Source of the DNA: Cyclina sinensis
Taxonomy: Eukaryota; Mollusca; Bivalvia; Venerida; Veneridae
Assembly (NCBI GenBank): GCA_012932295.1
Contig: JAAONU010000016.1
Span: forward strand, 33,584,647-33,648,646
DNA: 64,000 bases
Reading direction: 5' to 3'
Both the position numbers and the translations under genes were made by a program. Positions within the stretch are counted from its first letter, which is position 1. Each line of letters begins with the position of its first letter. This document shows positions 1-13,838 of this stretch, piece after piece. The notes beneath the pieces are model-generated. The model did not search any database and was not told the DNA's origin. It was given only the letters and a program-made list of their open reading frames with translations.

Positions 1-347
1 GCCATTATAAAATAATTTGTTTTTTATTCAGATTTTGCCTTAACAATGGCTTCTATCTCATTGACAGAAGAGCACCTATGAATGGTGAGGATCATTTAAT
101 GCTGATCGTACATTACCATTTAATTATTTTATCACTAATAATAGTACTAGCTGATGTTTAAAAGCATTTTTGTAATGTTATCCATATAAGTCAAGAAGAC
201 AATGATTTTGTTGCCAGGTTACATCTCAATTAAATAGAAATGTGTAACTACAAATTTAATGAAAGCATACAATTAGGCGTATCTATGTATATATACATAG
301 ATAACGCCTAATTGTAATATATATATATCTGTTGGTAGGCTCCAGTG
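1..347. other. AT-rich non-coding left edge
   Basis: No ORF, RNA gene or known repeat is recognisable. The stretch is AT-rich and holds the palindrome at 268-316, followed by a short TA run, just before the first ATG of the broken gene at 348. Confidence 0.5.
268..316. repeat. 49-nt near-perfect palindrome
   Basis: The arms read TACAATTAGGCG and CGCCTAATTGTA around an ATCTATG/TATATA/CATAGAT centre. One T is missing from the left arm, so symmetry is off by one base. It could fold as a cruciform. It lies 31 bp upstream of the first ATG of the zinc-finger/nuclease pseudogene. It may be a promoter-proximal palindrome or the relic of a small inverted-repeat element; the sequence alone does not decide. 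Confidence 0.75.
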
Positions 348-754
348 ATGATGGAATGCAAGCCGAGTAAAAGACGTAGAAATGTGTCAGATGATATAGA
401 CATAACGAAATGCATTATCTGTCAAAATGTGACCGAAGACCGTACAACAAGCTCACATAAAGGACGTAAGGCTGTGCAGGATGCTGCTGAGATACGCAGA
501 TACATTGTTTAGATAGGCTTTTGGGAGTTGATAATAACGACATTTTATGTCATGTAACAAATGATTGCTATAAATCTTACACTCATAAAACGTCATTACA
601 ATATGTAGCTAATAATATAACACACGTAGGAGCTGATTCCAGCAACAATAGTTATTCTTCAAAACGAATAAGTCGTGCTGATCTTAAGCCAAGGCATAAG
701 GTTTCAGTTGAAGAATATACCAATTGGAAAATCTGTACATATTGTATGTGGTAA
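348..754 (+). pseudogene. N-terminal Cys/His (zinc-finger-like) segment
   Basis: The first ATG at 348 opens MMECKPSKRRR, a basic patch, then a CxxC pair (KCIIC) and an Arg/Lys-rich stretch ending at a TAG at 510-512. The text continues in another frame as DRLLGVDNNDI and CHVTNDCYKSYTHK, completing a CxxC...HxxC-type cluster. The second cluster starts with ICTYC at the end of this segment and is completed in the next frame by YYHKPC. These paired clusters probably bind zinc and DNA or protein. One frameshift lies at about 505 and another at about 745. Confidence 0.65.
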
Positions 755-1406
755 GATACGAAATAAAGGGAAACATGGTAAATCAAGAATTTCAGAAAGC
801 ACAATGGCCAGAAAGTTTCTTCGAGCACCAGTCTCTTTGCAAGATGATGTTTTCTTGCGCACTTGTGACTTGCAAGATGAATATGCAGTTTTTGGTGCAA
901 ATTTATACTATCATAAACCTTGTATGATAAATTACTTTACTAGCTATAATAAACAAGTGTCTGCCACAACAGAATCAAACAGCAAGCCAAAATCAATCAG
1001 GGAGGAAGTATTTGGTAAATGTGTAGGTGAAGTATATGAAAAATTACAAAATGATAACCTAGTTCCTCTTAGTGAATTAAGAGATCAACTGAACAGTTTA
1101 CTTCCCGTAGATAACATTCTCTTTACTAACAGAGAAGTGAGAATGTTGATTTATGACCATTTTGGTGAGGATGTTTATGTTTCTAAGGCATTCCAAATAA
1201 ACAAATCTTCTTCAGTTCTATTGAATACAAGAAGCACAGCCAAAGATACGTCTTTGGATATTGTAAAACAATGTGCAGAAATACTTCGCGAGGAGATAAT
1301 GAAAACGGATTTTGATCTAAGCGAAAAATTCTGTGATGCAAGTGAACTGAAAGATTCCTGGATTGAAATGAAAAATGGCAAGTCTTGTGGTCAAGTCAAG
1401 TGGTGA
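675..1406 (+). pseudogene. Second zinc cluster and helical linker segment
   Basis: The useful reading starts near 745 (CGKIRNKGKHGK) rather than at the ORF start. It carries the HxxC half of the second cluster (YYHKPCMINYF), then a mostly helical region rich in charged residues (REEVFGKCVGEVYEKL, CAEILREEIMKTDFD). A frameshift precedes the TGA at 1404-1406, after which the text resumes in another frame (MPSQFHNNLFTIAAFDK) before shifting again into the 1521 ORF. No enzymatic motif is visible here. Confidence 0.6.
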
Positions 1407-1520
1407 AACAGTTCAAATGCCAAGTCAGTTCCACAACAATTTGTTCACCATCGCTGCATTTGACAAAATTTCGATCATGAAGAAGCTACCCTTTAAGGAA
1501 TCAGTGGAAGTCATGATACT

Positions 1521-2861
1521 GTGTCTGTACTCTTCCAAGAAAAAACAGCTGTAATGAATAGAAAACCGTCAATCTCTCAGGTAGGTATAGTTTATGGATC
1601 AAAACCATTTCAAGAACAACTGCACTGGCAAAGTCTGCATCCATATATTAAACCGAATCGAAAACCCAAACTTACTCCAGAATTTAAAGTAAGCGAAGGA
1701 TTGATCATGGAAGATAAGGAAAGCCAACAAAATATATGGTGTCAAGATATAGCATGGACTTTGCTTAGGATGAATCTGACACAAAGCAATGATAAAATTT
1801 TGCCTACGAACAAACAAGTCCAGCTGGTGCCGTCATGGAGTGCATTTAATTCTCTAGTGTCACTAGAGAACTTAACTGAAATGATAGTTGGATTTCTTCC
1901 TGAAATTTCTCACCCTGTAACTGATCACTAGACAGTTTACACTGCTTTGAAAGATTTCAAGACATTTTGACAGCTATATCAAACAAACCTCCCAGTTGTA
2001 TGTGAGGAAGGTGTATATCACATTGCACGAGAAATAATTATGGTAAACCCACAAGAGTTTCATGACATTATGATCGTTCTTGGTACATTTCATATGACCA
2101 AAGTATTCCTTGGTTGTATAGGACGATACCTTCGGAACAGTGGTGCAGAAATAACCCAGTCAGTGTTAGCTGGTTCAAATTATGTGCACTCTTTTAAGGG
2201 CATGCTGCTGTTGAGTGAAGCTATGGAGAGGCTTCAGTGGAGGGAGTTTTTCACCGGGAGATATTTGACAGAGTACCAGAAGCTGTTAGAAATACTTGAT
2301 TGTCTTCAAGAAGCAGTTGCTAAGAAGGATGCCAGAAAAAGTTTGCAGTTGTTGGACATATTTAAAGCTTCTTCTGGCGACGTGTTGCAAGCATTTACAT
2401 CATTTAGAGAAGACATGGCTACCAAAAGTGAAACATTTAGATATTGGGATCATTTCATTGAACTTGTCAAACTTCTTAGGATTCTTATAAGGGCAGATCG
2501 TGAGGGTAATTTGAGTCTGCATCTCTTCGCAGTTCAGTCGATACTGCCCTACTTTGCAGTTTTCGACTGTATCAACTACTTAAGATGGTGCTCACTTTAC
2601 CTTGAAGATATGAGACTGCTTCCAGAGACTGCACCAGATGTGTACCATAATTTCCAACAAGGAAAGTTCGTTGTAAAACGAACATCTGGAAAGTTTAGAG
2701 CAGTTGCAGCAGATCAGAGTTTGGAGCAAACCATAAACAAATCACAAAAGAGCAGCGGTGGTATAATTGGCAGTTCCAGAAAGAAGGATTTTGTCTCCGA
2801 GTGGGAAATTATATATCATGAAATGATTGCTGTTTCAAACCTTTACAGAGAGCTTGGCTGA
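1521..2861 (+). pseudogene. Central helical segment of the broken nuclease gene
   Basis: Two ORFs, 1521-1931 and 2040-2861, separated by a stop. Conserved-looking blocks are HDTVSVLFQEK (starting about 1509, upstream of the ORF start), VLGTFHMTKVFLGCIG, SFREDMATKSETFRYWDHF, DCINYLRWCSLYLEDM and DQSLEQTINKSQKSSGGIIG. In related ORFs I remember, the D...E pair in the DQxLEQ block is kept, so a transposase-like catalytic role is possible but unproven. I see no membrane segment or signal peptide. Role unknown. Confidence 0.55.
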
Positions 2862-3037
2862 GCAAAACCATATTGCCAAGAGCTTACAGTGAATCATGAA
2901 TTTACCAAATGTGAAACAAACGCAAGAGAGAAAAATGTAAAAGATATGATGGAATACATACAGCTCTACGAAAACCCTTTTAAAAGGTCAATTGTAACAC
3001 GGAACAAAGATTACACAACATAGTAAAACAGGAGGTT

Positions 3038-4294
3038 ATGACAGATGAAATTCGCCAAAACATGATAAGGATCAAAGAAAAAGGTAAAGAACTATACAAA
3101 ACGTTTCGCGACGAACGATTAGTCAAGAAACAGCGTGCTCCAACAGACACCATCCACAGAAATAACATCAAGACACTAAATTCAGTTAGTGCACAGTCGC
3201 ATTCAAAAGTTTCTACAAAGAAGCCAAACAGTCTAGATATGGCTTTAGGACATAGATATATTGAAATTTGCCAACCCAGAGGATACTCAACAAAGGAACT
3301 GTTTAGATATGATTTGGTTTCAACGAACTGTCTCTTTGATGCAGATGGTTTGATGTCAAAGTCTCAGAAAAGTGCCCTTTGTCATGAACTAGAGAAATAT
3401 CTAGATGAAACAGATGTAGCGATACCTGCTGTCTGGCAGCATTTACAAACGGTATTCTTGGTGGACGTTATAGCCAATGTTCAAAAGCTCACGCTAAAGG
3501 GTCTACGAACTTTCGGTGATCTTTGTGAGGCATTCATTAAAATGATTAAGAACATATGCAGAAAAGCAGATAGGATAGACTTTATTTTTGACTCTTACTT
3601 AGAGATGTCAGTGAAGGATTCTGAGCGGATCAGACGAAGCCATGTAAAGTCTATAGAAATCAGCATGATCAAGGAAGACACTCCATTACCAGTTAATATG
3701 GATACATTCTGGGGTTCAAGAAAAAATAAAACAAGGCTACAAGAGTTACTCAGAAGAACGGTTCTGAGATATGAGTGGCTGCAGAATTTACAAATTTTTG
3801 TAAGTGGAGTCATTGGCAAAGAATTGGAAACACCATGTGTATCTGCATTAAACAATACAATAATTCCATGCCCTGAATTAGATTTTCTAATAAAAGAGGC
3901 TGATGTGCGTATTATACCACAGGCCGTGCATGTTACATCATCTGGATTAGAGCGATGTGTTCTGCTTTCTGGGGATACAGATGTTGTAGTGTTAGCTTTA
4001 CATTTCTATAGTATCCTCAAGTCCCATTGTCTGACGGAGCTGTGGATACGTGCTGGAGCAGGAAATTCCACCAGGCACATTCCATTACATGAAATAGCAG
4101 AAAGAAAACCTGAAGTATGTAAAGTTTTACTAGCAGCACATATTTTGACTGGATGTGACATGACAAGTAAGGTGGGTACAAAATTATCTGCCTTGAAAGC
4201 TTCCCCAAAACAATATTTGGAAGATTTTGGGAAAAGTCTCCACAAAAGTGACCAAAATCAGAGTGTTGTTCAGGCAGAAAACTATCTTGTTTAA
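3038..4294 (+). pseudogene. FEN1/XPG-like PIN nuclease segment
   Basis: This 418-residue ORF carries the pattern of the flap-endonuclease branch of PIN domains. IDFIFDSYLEM followed by KDSERIRRSH (residues about 179-203) matches the FEN/XPG N-block with its VFDG...K..ER.RR pattern. EADVRII has acidic residues 287 and 289. SGDTDVVVLAL has D313 and D315. LTGCDMTSK has D374 in the place of FEN1 GSDY. Together these would supply the acidic metal site of a structure-specific nuclease. The frame runs through an in-frame TAA at 4292-4294 and continues past 4295. The function is inferred from motifs only. Confidence 0.65.
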
Positions 4295-6199
<1,905 letters not shown>

Positions 6200-8372
6200 T
6201 TCTTGAATAACTTCTGAAACTGGCAGCCAACTTCATAGTCCAGCTGCCAATTCAAATTTATTTGAAATCGAAGCTAGATGCCAGTTCTAAACATTTGCGA
6301 ATCGTCAACCGTCACTTGGTAGTCAGATGCCAATTCGATATGTTTCATAAATTATTAATATTAACTGAATCGGCAACTGGCAACTGGAAGCTAGATGCTA
6401 GTTTGTTAAAGATCGCGAATTGGTAACTGGCAACTGGCAGCCAGATGCCAGTTCGACAAGTTTCATAAATTATTAACGTTGAGTGAATAGGCAACTGGCA
6501 ACTGGCAGCCAAAAGGCAGATCGTCATAACTTGCCAATCGTCAACTGTCAATTGGTAGCCAGATGCCAATTCGACATCTATCATAATTTATTGATATTAA
6601 CGGAATTGGCAACTGGCAGCTACATGCAAATTCGTTTAAGATCGCGAATTGGCAACTGGGAACTGGCAGCAAGATGCCAACTGGTAAAGCATTATGAATT
6701 TTGGACATTGAGTGAATTGGTAACTGGCAGCCAGATATCAGTTCGTCAAAACTTGCAAATCGTCAACTGTCAATTGGTAGTCAGATGTCAATTAGACATT
6801 TATCATAAATTATTGATATTGACCGAATTGGCAACTGGCAGCCAGATGCCAATTCGTTAAATATCGCGTTTTGGTAACTGGGAACCGGAAGAGCTAGTTG
6901 CCAGTCGGACAAGCATTATGAATTTTGAACATTGAGTTAATTGGCAACTGGCAGCAAGATGTCAATTCGTTAAAAATCGTGAATTGGTAATTGGGAACCG
7001 GCAGCTAGTTGCAAGTCGGACAAGCATTATTAATTTTGAACATTGAGTAAATTGGCAACTGGCAGCAAGATGTCAATTCGTTAAAGATCGCGAATTAGCA
7101 AATGCAAGCTGGCAGCCAGATACCAGTTCGACAAGTATCTTGAATTTTGAACATTGAGTGAATTGGCAACTGGCAACTGACGGTTTCTTCAAATATGCGA
7201 ATAGTGAACTGTCAATTGGTAGCAGATGCCAATTCAACATTTTTCATAAATTAGTGATATTAACTAAATTAGCAACTGGCAGTCAGATGCCAGTTTGTTA
7301 AAGATCACAAATTGCAAACTGGAAACCGTCAATGATGCCAATCGGACAAGCATTTCGAATTTTGAATATTGAGTTAATAGGCAACTATTGCTAGCAACTA
7401 GCAACTGACAGCCAGAAGCCAGTTCGACAAAACTTGCAAATAGTCAACTGACAACTAGCAGCCAGATGCCAATTCGACATTTATCATATATTATTGAAAT
7501 TAACTAAATTGGCAACTGGCAGCTAGATGCAAAAATTGCGAATTGGCAACTGGTAACCGGCAGCCAGAGGCAAGTTCGACAAGCCTTATGAATGATGAAC
7601 AATGAGTGAATTGGCAACTGGAACCTAGATTCCAGTTCGTCAAAATTTTCGAATCGTTAACTGTCAATTTGTAGCCAGGTGCAAGTTCGACAATTATCAT
7701 AAATTATTGATATAAACCGAAATGGCAACTGGCAGCCAAGTGCCATTTCGTAAAAGATCGCGATTTCGCAACTAGCAGCCAGATGTCAATTTGTTAAAGA
7801 TCGTGAATTGGCAACTGGCAGCATATGCCTATCCGACAAGCATAATGAATTATGAACAATGAGTAAATTGGCAACTGGCAGATGCCAGATGCCAGTTAGT
7901 CAAACCTTGCGCATAGTCAACTGTCAATTTGTAGCCAGATGCCAATCAGACATTTATCATAAATGATTGATCTTAACGATATTGGCAACTAGCAACTGGC
8001 AGCTAGATGCCAGTTCATTAAAGGTAGCGAATTGGCGACTGGAAACCGGCAGCTAGATGCCAATCTGACAAGCATTGTGAATTTAAGACATTGAGTGAAT
8101 TTGCAACTGGTAACTGGCACCCAGATGCCAGTTCGACAAAATTTGTAAATAGTCAATATAGTAAATATCATAATTAATTGATATTAACCGAATACGCAAT
8201 TGGCAACTTGCAGCCAGATGCCAATTCGTCATCGATCGCAATATGGCAACTGGCAGCTAGATGCCAATCCGATAAGCATTATGAATTTCGAACATTGAGT
8301 GAATTGGTAACTAGCAACTTGCAGCCAGATGCCAGTTCGACAAAATTTGCCAATAGTCAACTGTCAACTACA
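6200..8372 (+). repeat. Diverged hairpin minisatellite array, left arm
   Basis: More than 40 copies of a core built from TTGGCA, CTGGC, GCCAG and TGCCAA half-sites are joined by AT-rich linkers (ATTCGACA..., TTATCATAAATTATTG..., TTAAAGATCGCGAATT). Combined spacing is roughly 60-130 bp, with much drift. The core is palindromic apart from three A/T positions, so each copy can form a hairpin. Here the core reads ACTGGCAGCCAGATG. The same core appears reverse-complemented at 10.6-11.4 kb. The ORFs in it are low-complexity artefacts. Confidence 0.85.
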
Positions 8373-10609
8373 TACATGTATAAGTTCTGCAAATTACATG
8401 GCACAATCTTAATCACAGCTGATTTTAACGGTTACCGTAGTAATGTTCAGTCATGTACCACTATAAATTGTGAACTGAGCCAGAAATACGATTTTGCTGG
8501 GCTTCACATGTGAGAAAAATTACAGAATAATACAGATATAAAACTAAAACTTTGCATTTATATTCAACACTTGACGTTTAGACTATCTGGTTCTTTAAAG
8601 TGTGCTATATATAGCGCAGATATACAGGACCTTGGTTAAAGTCTCACCCGAAAGACCGACACATATAGATGCCCGGATTCTCCTGTATCATATTCCCTCT
8701 CTCTGGGGTGGCTTTATATGACCTTCGATTAATAATGGGCTGTACAACAACAAACAAACAAACCTATAAATCTTGTGTTTTATAAATAAAACTAGATATT
8801 TTGTAACAGAAATAAAATTGTTTATCTCTTAGGAAGTAATATTTCTTTTTCAAAAGTCAAACTCATTGTTTTGGATCTATTTTGTGTCCAGTTATTATAT
8901 AAGATTTGCGTATTGTGTATAATGTATTGCTTCTACTCTGAAAAATAATTATGCTGTTTTTATAAATTTCTGTACTCCCATTATTGACGTATCATTTGAA
9001 AAAATGTTTAGATTCTGAAATGGGACAGAAGATATTTGTTCAACCAGAACATTCTGTTCCCCCGAGTCAACAAAATATATTAAAAGTTTTTCTGAAAGAA
9101 ACAGTCCGTATCATTTGCTGATACATAGCCGTTAAGATTATCCAGTGAAAAATGTGGTTAAAAACCCTACTATTTACTAGATGGCACTGTATTTGCCCTT
9201 GAAATTACAAATAGTGATGACTTCTAGCACTTTTTATGAAACATAGTCCTTAGTATTCTTTTGTTTTTTTAGTCACAGTCTATGAAATATTTCAGTTCAT
9301 GGACGTCAGTACTTTTTTTCAACCAGAACGCTCGTTCAATGGGCTTATAATTATACCCCCTATAATGCTACCTTGTGTTCACGTTTGTTTCTTGTTTTGC
9401 CATGGCTTACCTGATCAAGCCATACGATAAATTAGCAAAATTACAGTAGCTTTCTGGATGTAAGTGGCGGAGATACGTGCCTCGTGAAATGTCCAAAAAT
9501 GCTTTTTTAAAACCAAATATTTTTTATCGGCAGTTTACTAGTACGGGTTAAGATGATAGACCTCAGTGCAGCGTTTGAACTAGGTGGATAGAATTTATAT
9601 TTATCTTTGAAATACAAAATGTTCCTTTTTTCAAGTTCACTGTGTATATATGCAGTGTGGTCTTTTTATTCGCTATTTGTTTATACATGGACGTTATTTG
9701 TTTTGAGAGTCAAACGTCAACACCACATGTTCTTTAACTTTGAATACTTTTCTGCTTTATGGCTCTAGAATCATTCACGCAAACCTTCAAACTTCAGAGA
9801 AAGTTATTTCTTAATAAGCAGGTAAACCCTGTGCAGTTTGAGGCCCCTAAGTAAAAGTCATAGGGACATAAATTATATATTTCAACTGTAAAAACTGTAA
9901 CCTATTTGAAAATTAACATTATAGGAATGTTGGTTTCATGAGTAAATTATCTAAATACATTTTTGGATTGAAGGTGTTGCTGTTTCACGAATGATATTTA
10001 TTATGCCGCAGGTCTTCAGGTAAGCAACCAAAGATAAATGTCATCTTCATACTCTCGTTTTTCAACAACAGGTTCAAACTCGCAGCAGTTAACACAGATA
10101 ACAGATACAGATAACATAATTATTTGGGTTCTGTATATAACATATGAATTCTGATCAGAGTAAAGAAAAACAATTCATTTTCATATTCTTATTGTACAAC
10201 GGTTAACAGACATCATATGGCAATAGGCCTACACACGGCACGTATTCACTAGATATTTCAGTATTACCTTCCGGTTCATTAAGGGTTAAGAAGAATATGA
10301 TCTGCCGTTTATGACTACTTTTTATTTGCATACAACGGACGATACCAAAATATTCAACAGAAAACAACCATCCGATTTATGGGAATTTCCCGGTTGCATA
10401 CTTTTGCATTCCAGGTTGCATTTGAATGTGCAACCAACAAGTAGCCCCTTTTCTCCATACACCGTTTGACTGAATTCCATCAGAACATGCTTTCTACGAG
10501 ACTTGCATGCCGGTTTAATCAAAGAGATATAAAGGAGGGTGGGTAAGCAATCAAAGTTTACAGTGGAAGCCAATGGAAAGTGAATTAGTGGAATCTGCAG
10601 TACAACTGT
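8373..10609. other. Spacer between the two inverted minisatellite arms
   Basis: No convincing gene. It contains a SINE-like core at about 8590-8745 and otherwise AT-rich single-copy-looking sequence. A 110-codon minus-strand ORF at 10322-10654 runs into the right array and resembles no family I know. Confidence 0.5.
8590..8745 (-). mobile_element. SINE 3'-core fragment
   Basis: On the minus strand it reads ...TCTTTCGGGTGAGACTTTAACCAAGGTCCTG.... This matches the block TTTCGGATGAGACGTTAATCC...GGTC in the element at 20.54-20.71 kb. No tRNA-like head with A and B boxes is recognisable here, so it is a fragment. Confidence 0.5.
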
Positions 10610-11412
10610 CAGCAGGCCGTCAATTAACAGTTGACAGTTGGCGAATTTTGACAAACTGCCATAGTGCTGCCACTTTCACTTTATGCTCAGATTCCTTTAT
10701 TACCGAATAAGCATCTTGCTGCAAGTTGCAAGCTGCCAATTTAATTAATATTCATAATTTATGAAACATGCCAGTTGCCAATTCGCGATCTTTAACGAAT
10801 TGACATCTGGTTGCCAGTTGCCAATTCAGTTAATATCAATTATTCATGATATATGTCGAATTGGTATCTGGCTGCCAGATGCCAGTTGCCAATTCAATTA
10901 ATATCAATAATTTATGATATATGTCGAATTGGCATCTGGCTGCCAGTTGCCAATTCGCGATCTTAACGAACCATTTTCTCATTCAGTTGATATCAATAAT
11001 TCATGACATTTGTCGAATTTGCATCTGGCTGCCAGTTGACAATTCAGTTAATATCAATAATTCATGATACTTGCTGTATTGGCATCAGGCTACCAAGTGA
11101 CAGTTGACAATTTGCGATTTTTGACGAATTGGCACCTGACTGCCAGTTGCCAGTTGCCAATTCACTCAATGTTCAGTTTTCATAATACTTATCGAATTGA
11201 CATCTGGCTGCAGTTGCCAATTCACTAAATGGTCAGAATTCATTCTACTTATTGAATTGGCACCTGGCTGTGAGTTGACAATTTGCCATCTTTGGCGATC
11301 TGGCTTCTGGTTACGATTTCATTTTAGTTTGAACCGGTAGCTGGCTTATGAAGTTAGATGCCAGTTGCCAGTTGAATCGGCAACTGGCAACTGGCAGCTA
11401 ACTTCACGTATC
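10610..11412 (-). repeat. Hairpin minisatellite array, right (inverted) arm
   Basis: The core of the 6.2-8.4 kb array appears here as ATCTGGCTGCCAGTTG, that is, in the opposite orientation, with the same linkers reverse-complemented (AATTCAGTTAATATCAATAATT). Eight to ten copies are seen. The end, 11358-11407, turns back on itself: GATGCCAGTTGCCAGTTG is followed by CAACTGGCAACTGGCAGC, forming a hairpin tip. Confidence 0.8.
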
Positions 11413-12151
11413 TTCTGAATACAGAGTCATTCAAAAAGTAATGCAGACCTTGTCAAAACCTTGTATTTTATTTTATTACATTATAAAATGCATTCGTAAA
11501 TATACTTTTTGTTTATTACATCAACAACCCCAGCTTTCGTCTTTAATACTTGTCGTTTTATTATTCCAGTTCTTGTATAATAGACATTGATGCGCATCGC
11601 CATAGCGAAATCACATCAATGCAAAAGTAACAAATCCATACATATAGATAAATAAAATTAGTGCATGTTTTTGTTTATTTGTTGGGGTTTTTTTTTCACA
11701 ATTTATTTTTCTTTTGTTAAAATGTTTTGTTTGTCCTCGTCTGTTTTACAAGTCATGCAGCATTTTACAACTGAATGATTGTTGTTGAAAAACAAATATA
11801 CTAGAAAAGTCTAAGAAATATTTTAAAAAATAGAAAAAGTGAGAAATTACCGCGCGATTAATGCGGAGAGTAAAAGCAATAACCAACAGGACAAATGAAG
11901 ATCAACATTATTCCGTTTTTCCTTTTTTCTATTTTTTCTTCCTTTCTGGTTTTCTATATCAAGGAAACTAACGAAAAAACTATCAACAAAAGTGAGAACT
12001 CAATAACGGAATGAATAAATAAATGAATTTGATGACTGCTTTAAACACTTTTGCTAATACTTAATGCTATTTGTCTATTTGATCATAAATTCTTGCAAAG
12101 TTCGAGTCTCAGAATCCTTCGGAGCCGACAATTTTTCTTTGCTCAAAGCGC
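11413..12151. other. Non-coding between two foldback structures
   Basis: AT-rich sequence. Nothing beyond homopolymer runs (T8 at about 11689) is recognised. Confidence 0.5.
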
Positions 12152-12153
12152 TG

Positions 12154-12231
12154 TTACAACCCGTTTTGTAATAAAAACGAGAATTGTAATAATTATAACA
12201 ATTCTCGTTTTTATTACAAAACGGGTTGTAA
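12154..12231. repeat. 78-bp terminal hairpin, left
   Basis: TTACAACCCGTTTTGTAATA... is followed, after an 8-9 nt AT spacer, by its exact complement ending ...CGGGTTGTAA. The arms are about 34 bp and appear perfect. Confidence 0.9.
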
Positions 12232-12410
12232 GGTATCAACCACTTTTGTAATAACGAGAATTGTATTAAAATGTCAAACTTAGTTATTTTTGCAAAAAAA
12301 GTTTAAATCCATAAAATAACTGTTTTTAAACATAAATTAGCAAGTTTTTATTGACCTGAATTGTCCTTGATCATTTTGAGACCGTGAAGTGTTGATTAAA
12401 ACTCAAATTA

Positions 12411-13838
12411 TTTGGTTTCAATATAGAATCAATCACAGAATTTTAGCTACAAATTATTTACTAAAAAAATGAATATTGTAGAAAATGATATGTGTACTTT
12501 TTGTCAAAAGGAATCTGAAACTTTGATTCATTTGTTCTGTGAGTGTGATGTTAGTAAATTATTTTGGCAACAATTAAAATCTTACATTGAAGGAAAATGT
12601 GATATTAACCTGGTAAATTGGAATATTCCAGATATTTTATTTGGAAGTATCAGCATTGATATGGTTTTAAATAAAATTATACTGTATGCGAAAAACTTCA
12701 TATATTACAACAGAATAAAAAAATTGAGGCCATCAATAGACACTTTCAAAAAACAAATAATTTCTATTTACAATACTGAAAAATATATTGCTAAACAGTC
12801 ATTTAAAGTTGATGAATTTGAGACTTTATGGGAAAAGTTTAAGAATGTGGTTTAAATCATGAGATTGTATATTAATAAAAAAATGCCTCAAGTAGAGCCT
12901 AGACGGACCAAGAGACCCCCAAGAGACCGCCCCGCAAAAACTTTAAAAATTTTAAATTAACTCCATTAAAGAGTAGGAAGTAAACAGCCCAAGTTTGCAC
13001 TGAAAACCTTTTATTTTATTTACTATGAAGACTAATCAACCATAAGCTTACTTTCCTTGAATATGACATGTGAAATCTCCTTTATATTTTTAATTTTGGT
13101 TTTGTTTCTGACTAAATTACTTAGGAGTTTTCTATATTTTTTTAACTAATATAGATTTTATAAATGTGTACTGCCTCAATTGTATATTTTAATTGGAGTA
13201 CAGTCAGATCTGAGTTGAACAGCCAGATAACGGAAACAAAAAAATTAACGGGTTAAGACAAATGGCTGCTTAATACAGGTAACAAACATCTATATATATA
13301 TATAGTTTGGTTGAAAAAATTTTGTCTCGTCGTTTAAGCCAGTTAATTGTATAATATATAATTATGTACATTAACCCAGTTTGGACTGTACTTATACATT
13401 TAGTTTTGCTTCTTTCTTCAATTCACTGATAATACAGAATTGTTTAAAATTACACAGAGGTTTTACCAGTCTAGTGCTTGATGTAATATGTTAAATTTTA
13501 GCAGTATACTGTATTTAATATCCCATGTTTTTTTTTTTGTTGTTTTTTTTTGTAAGTCCCTAAATTAGAGTCACTCAAGGAAATGTTTAAGAACTCAAAT
13601 TAAAATAGTCAATATTATAATTATAAAACCCCATTTTTAACAATAATAAATTTTACATAGCTTGCTAGAAAAATGAAACAATACACTATTGCTTAATTCT
13701 GTATACATGTATGTAAAAACCTTTATTAATATTTCTATGTGAGGTGAAGTGGTGGATGGTTCCCCGACCCCACTACACCGATGACGGGGATAATAAATGG
13801 GCAACACTTGTTGCTGAAAAATTAAAAAAAAAAAAAAA
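12411..13838 (+). mobile_element. 5'-truncated LINE (L1/Tx1-like tail) with TSD
   Basis: The insertion is bounded by ACTCAAATTA at 12401-12410 and 13839-13848 and ends in a poly(A) run (about 13823-13839). It encodes only the C-terminal end of ORF2: WFQYRINHRILATNYLL in one frame from 12413, then, after a one-base slip in the A run at 12463-12469, MNIVENDMCTFCQKESE...HLFCEC and on to 12855. The CxxC...H...C cluster is the zinc-finger-like end seen in many LINE ORF2 proteins. The 3' end has a GC-rich hairpin (TCCCCG...CGGGGA) just before AATAAA-like sequence and the A tail. Confidence 0.88.
12469..12855 (+). pseudogene. LINE ORF2 C-terminal fragment
   Basis: 128 codons. The fragment opens with MNIVENDMCTFCQKESETLI, then HLFCECDVSKLFW, then a helical, Lys-rich tail ending at TAA. 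It aligns by eye with residues near LCTFCQEASETIYHLFWEC of the LINE at 54.27-54.32 kb, so both belong to one family. The upstream frame is shifted by one base in an A run. There is no reverse transcriptase core; this is a dead 3' remnant. Confidence 0.8.

Noticed and set aside
6345..8513. ORFs of 60-125 codons rich in ATGSQ / LASGYQL words
   Set aside because: Translations of the hairpin minisatellite.
10322..10654. 110-codon minus-strand ORF
   Set aside because: No recognisable domain; its start lies in the inverted minisatellite array.
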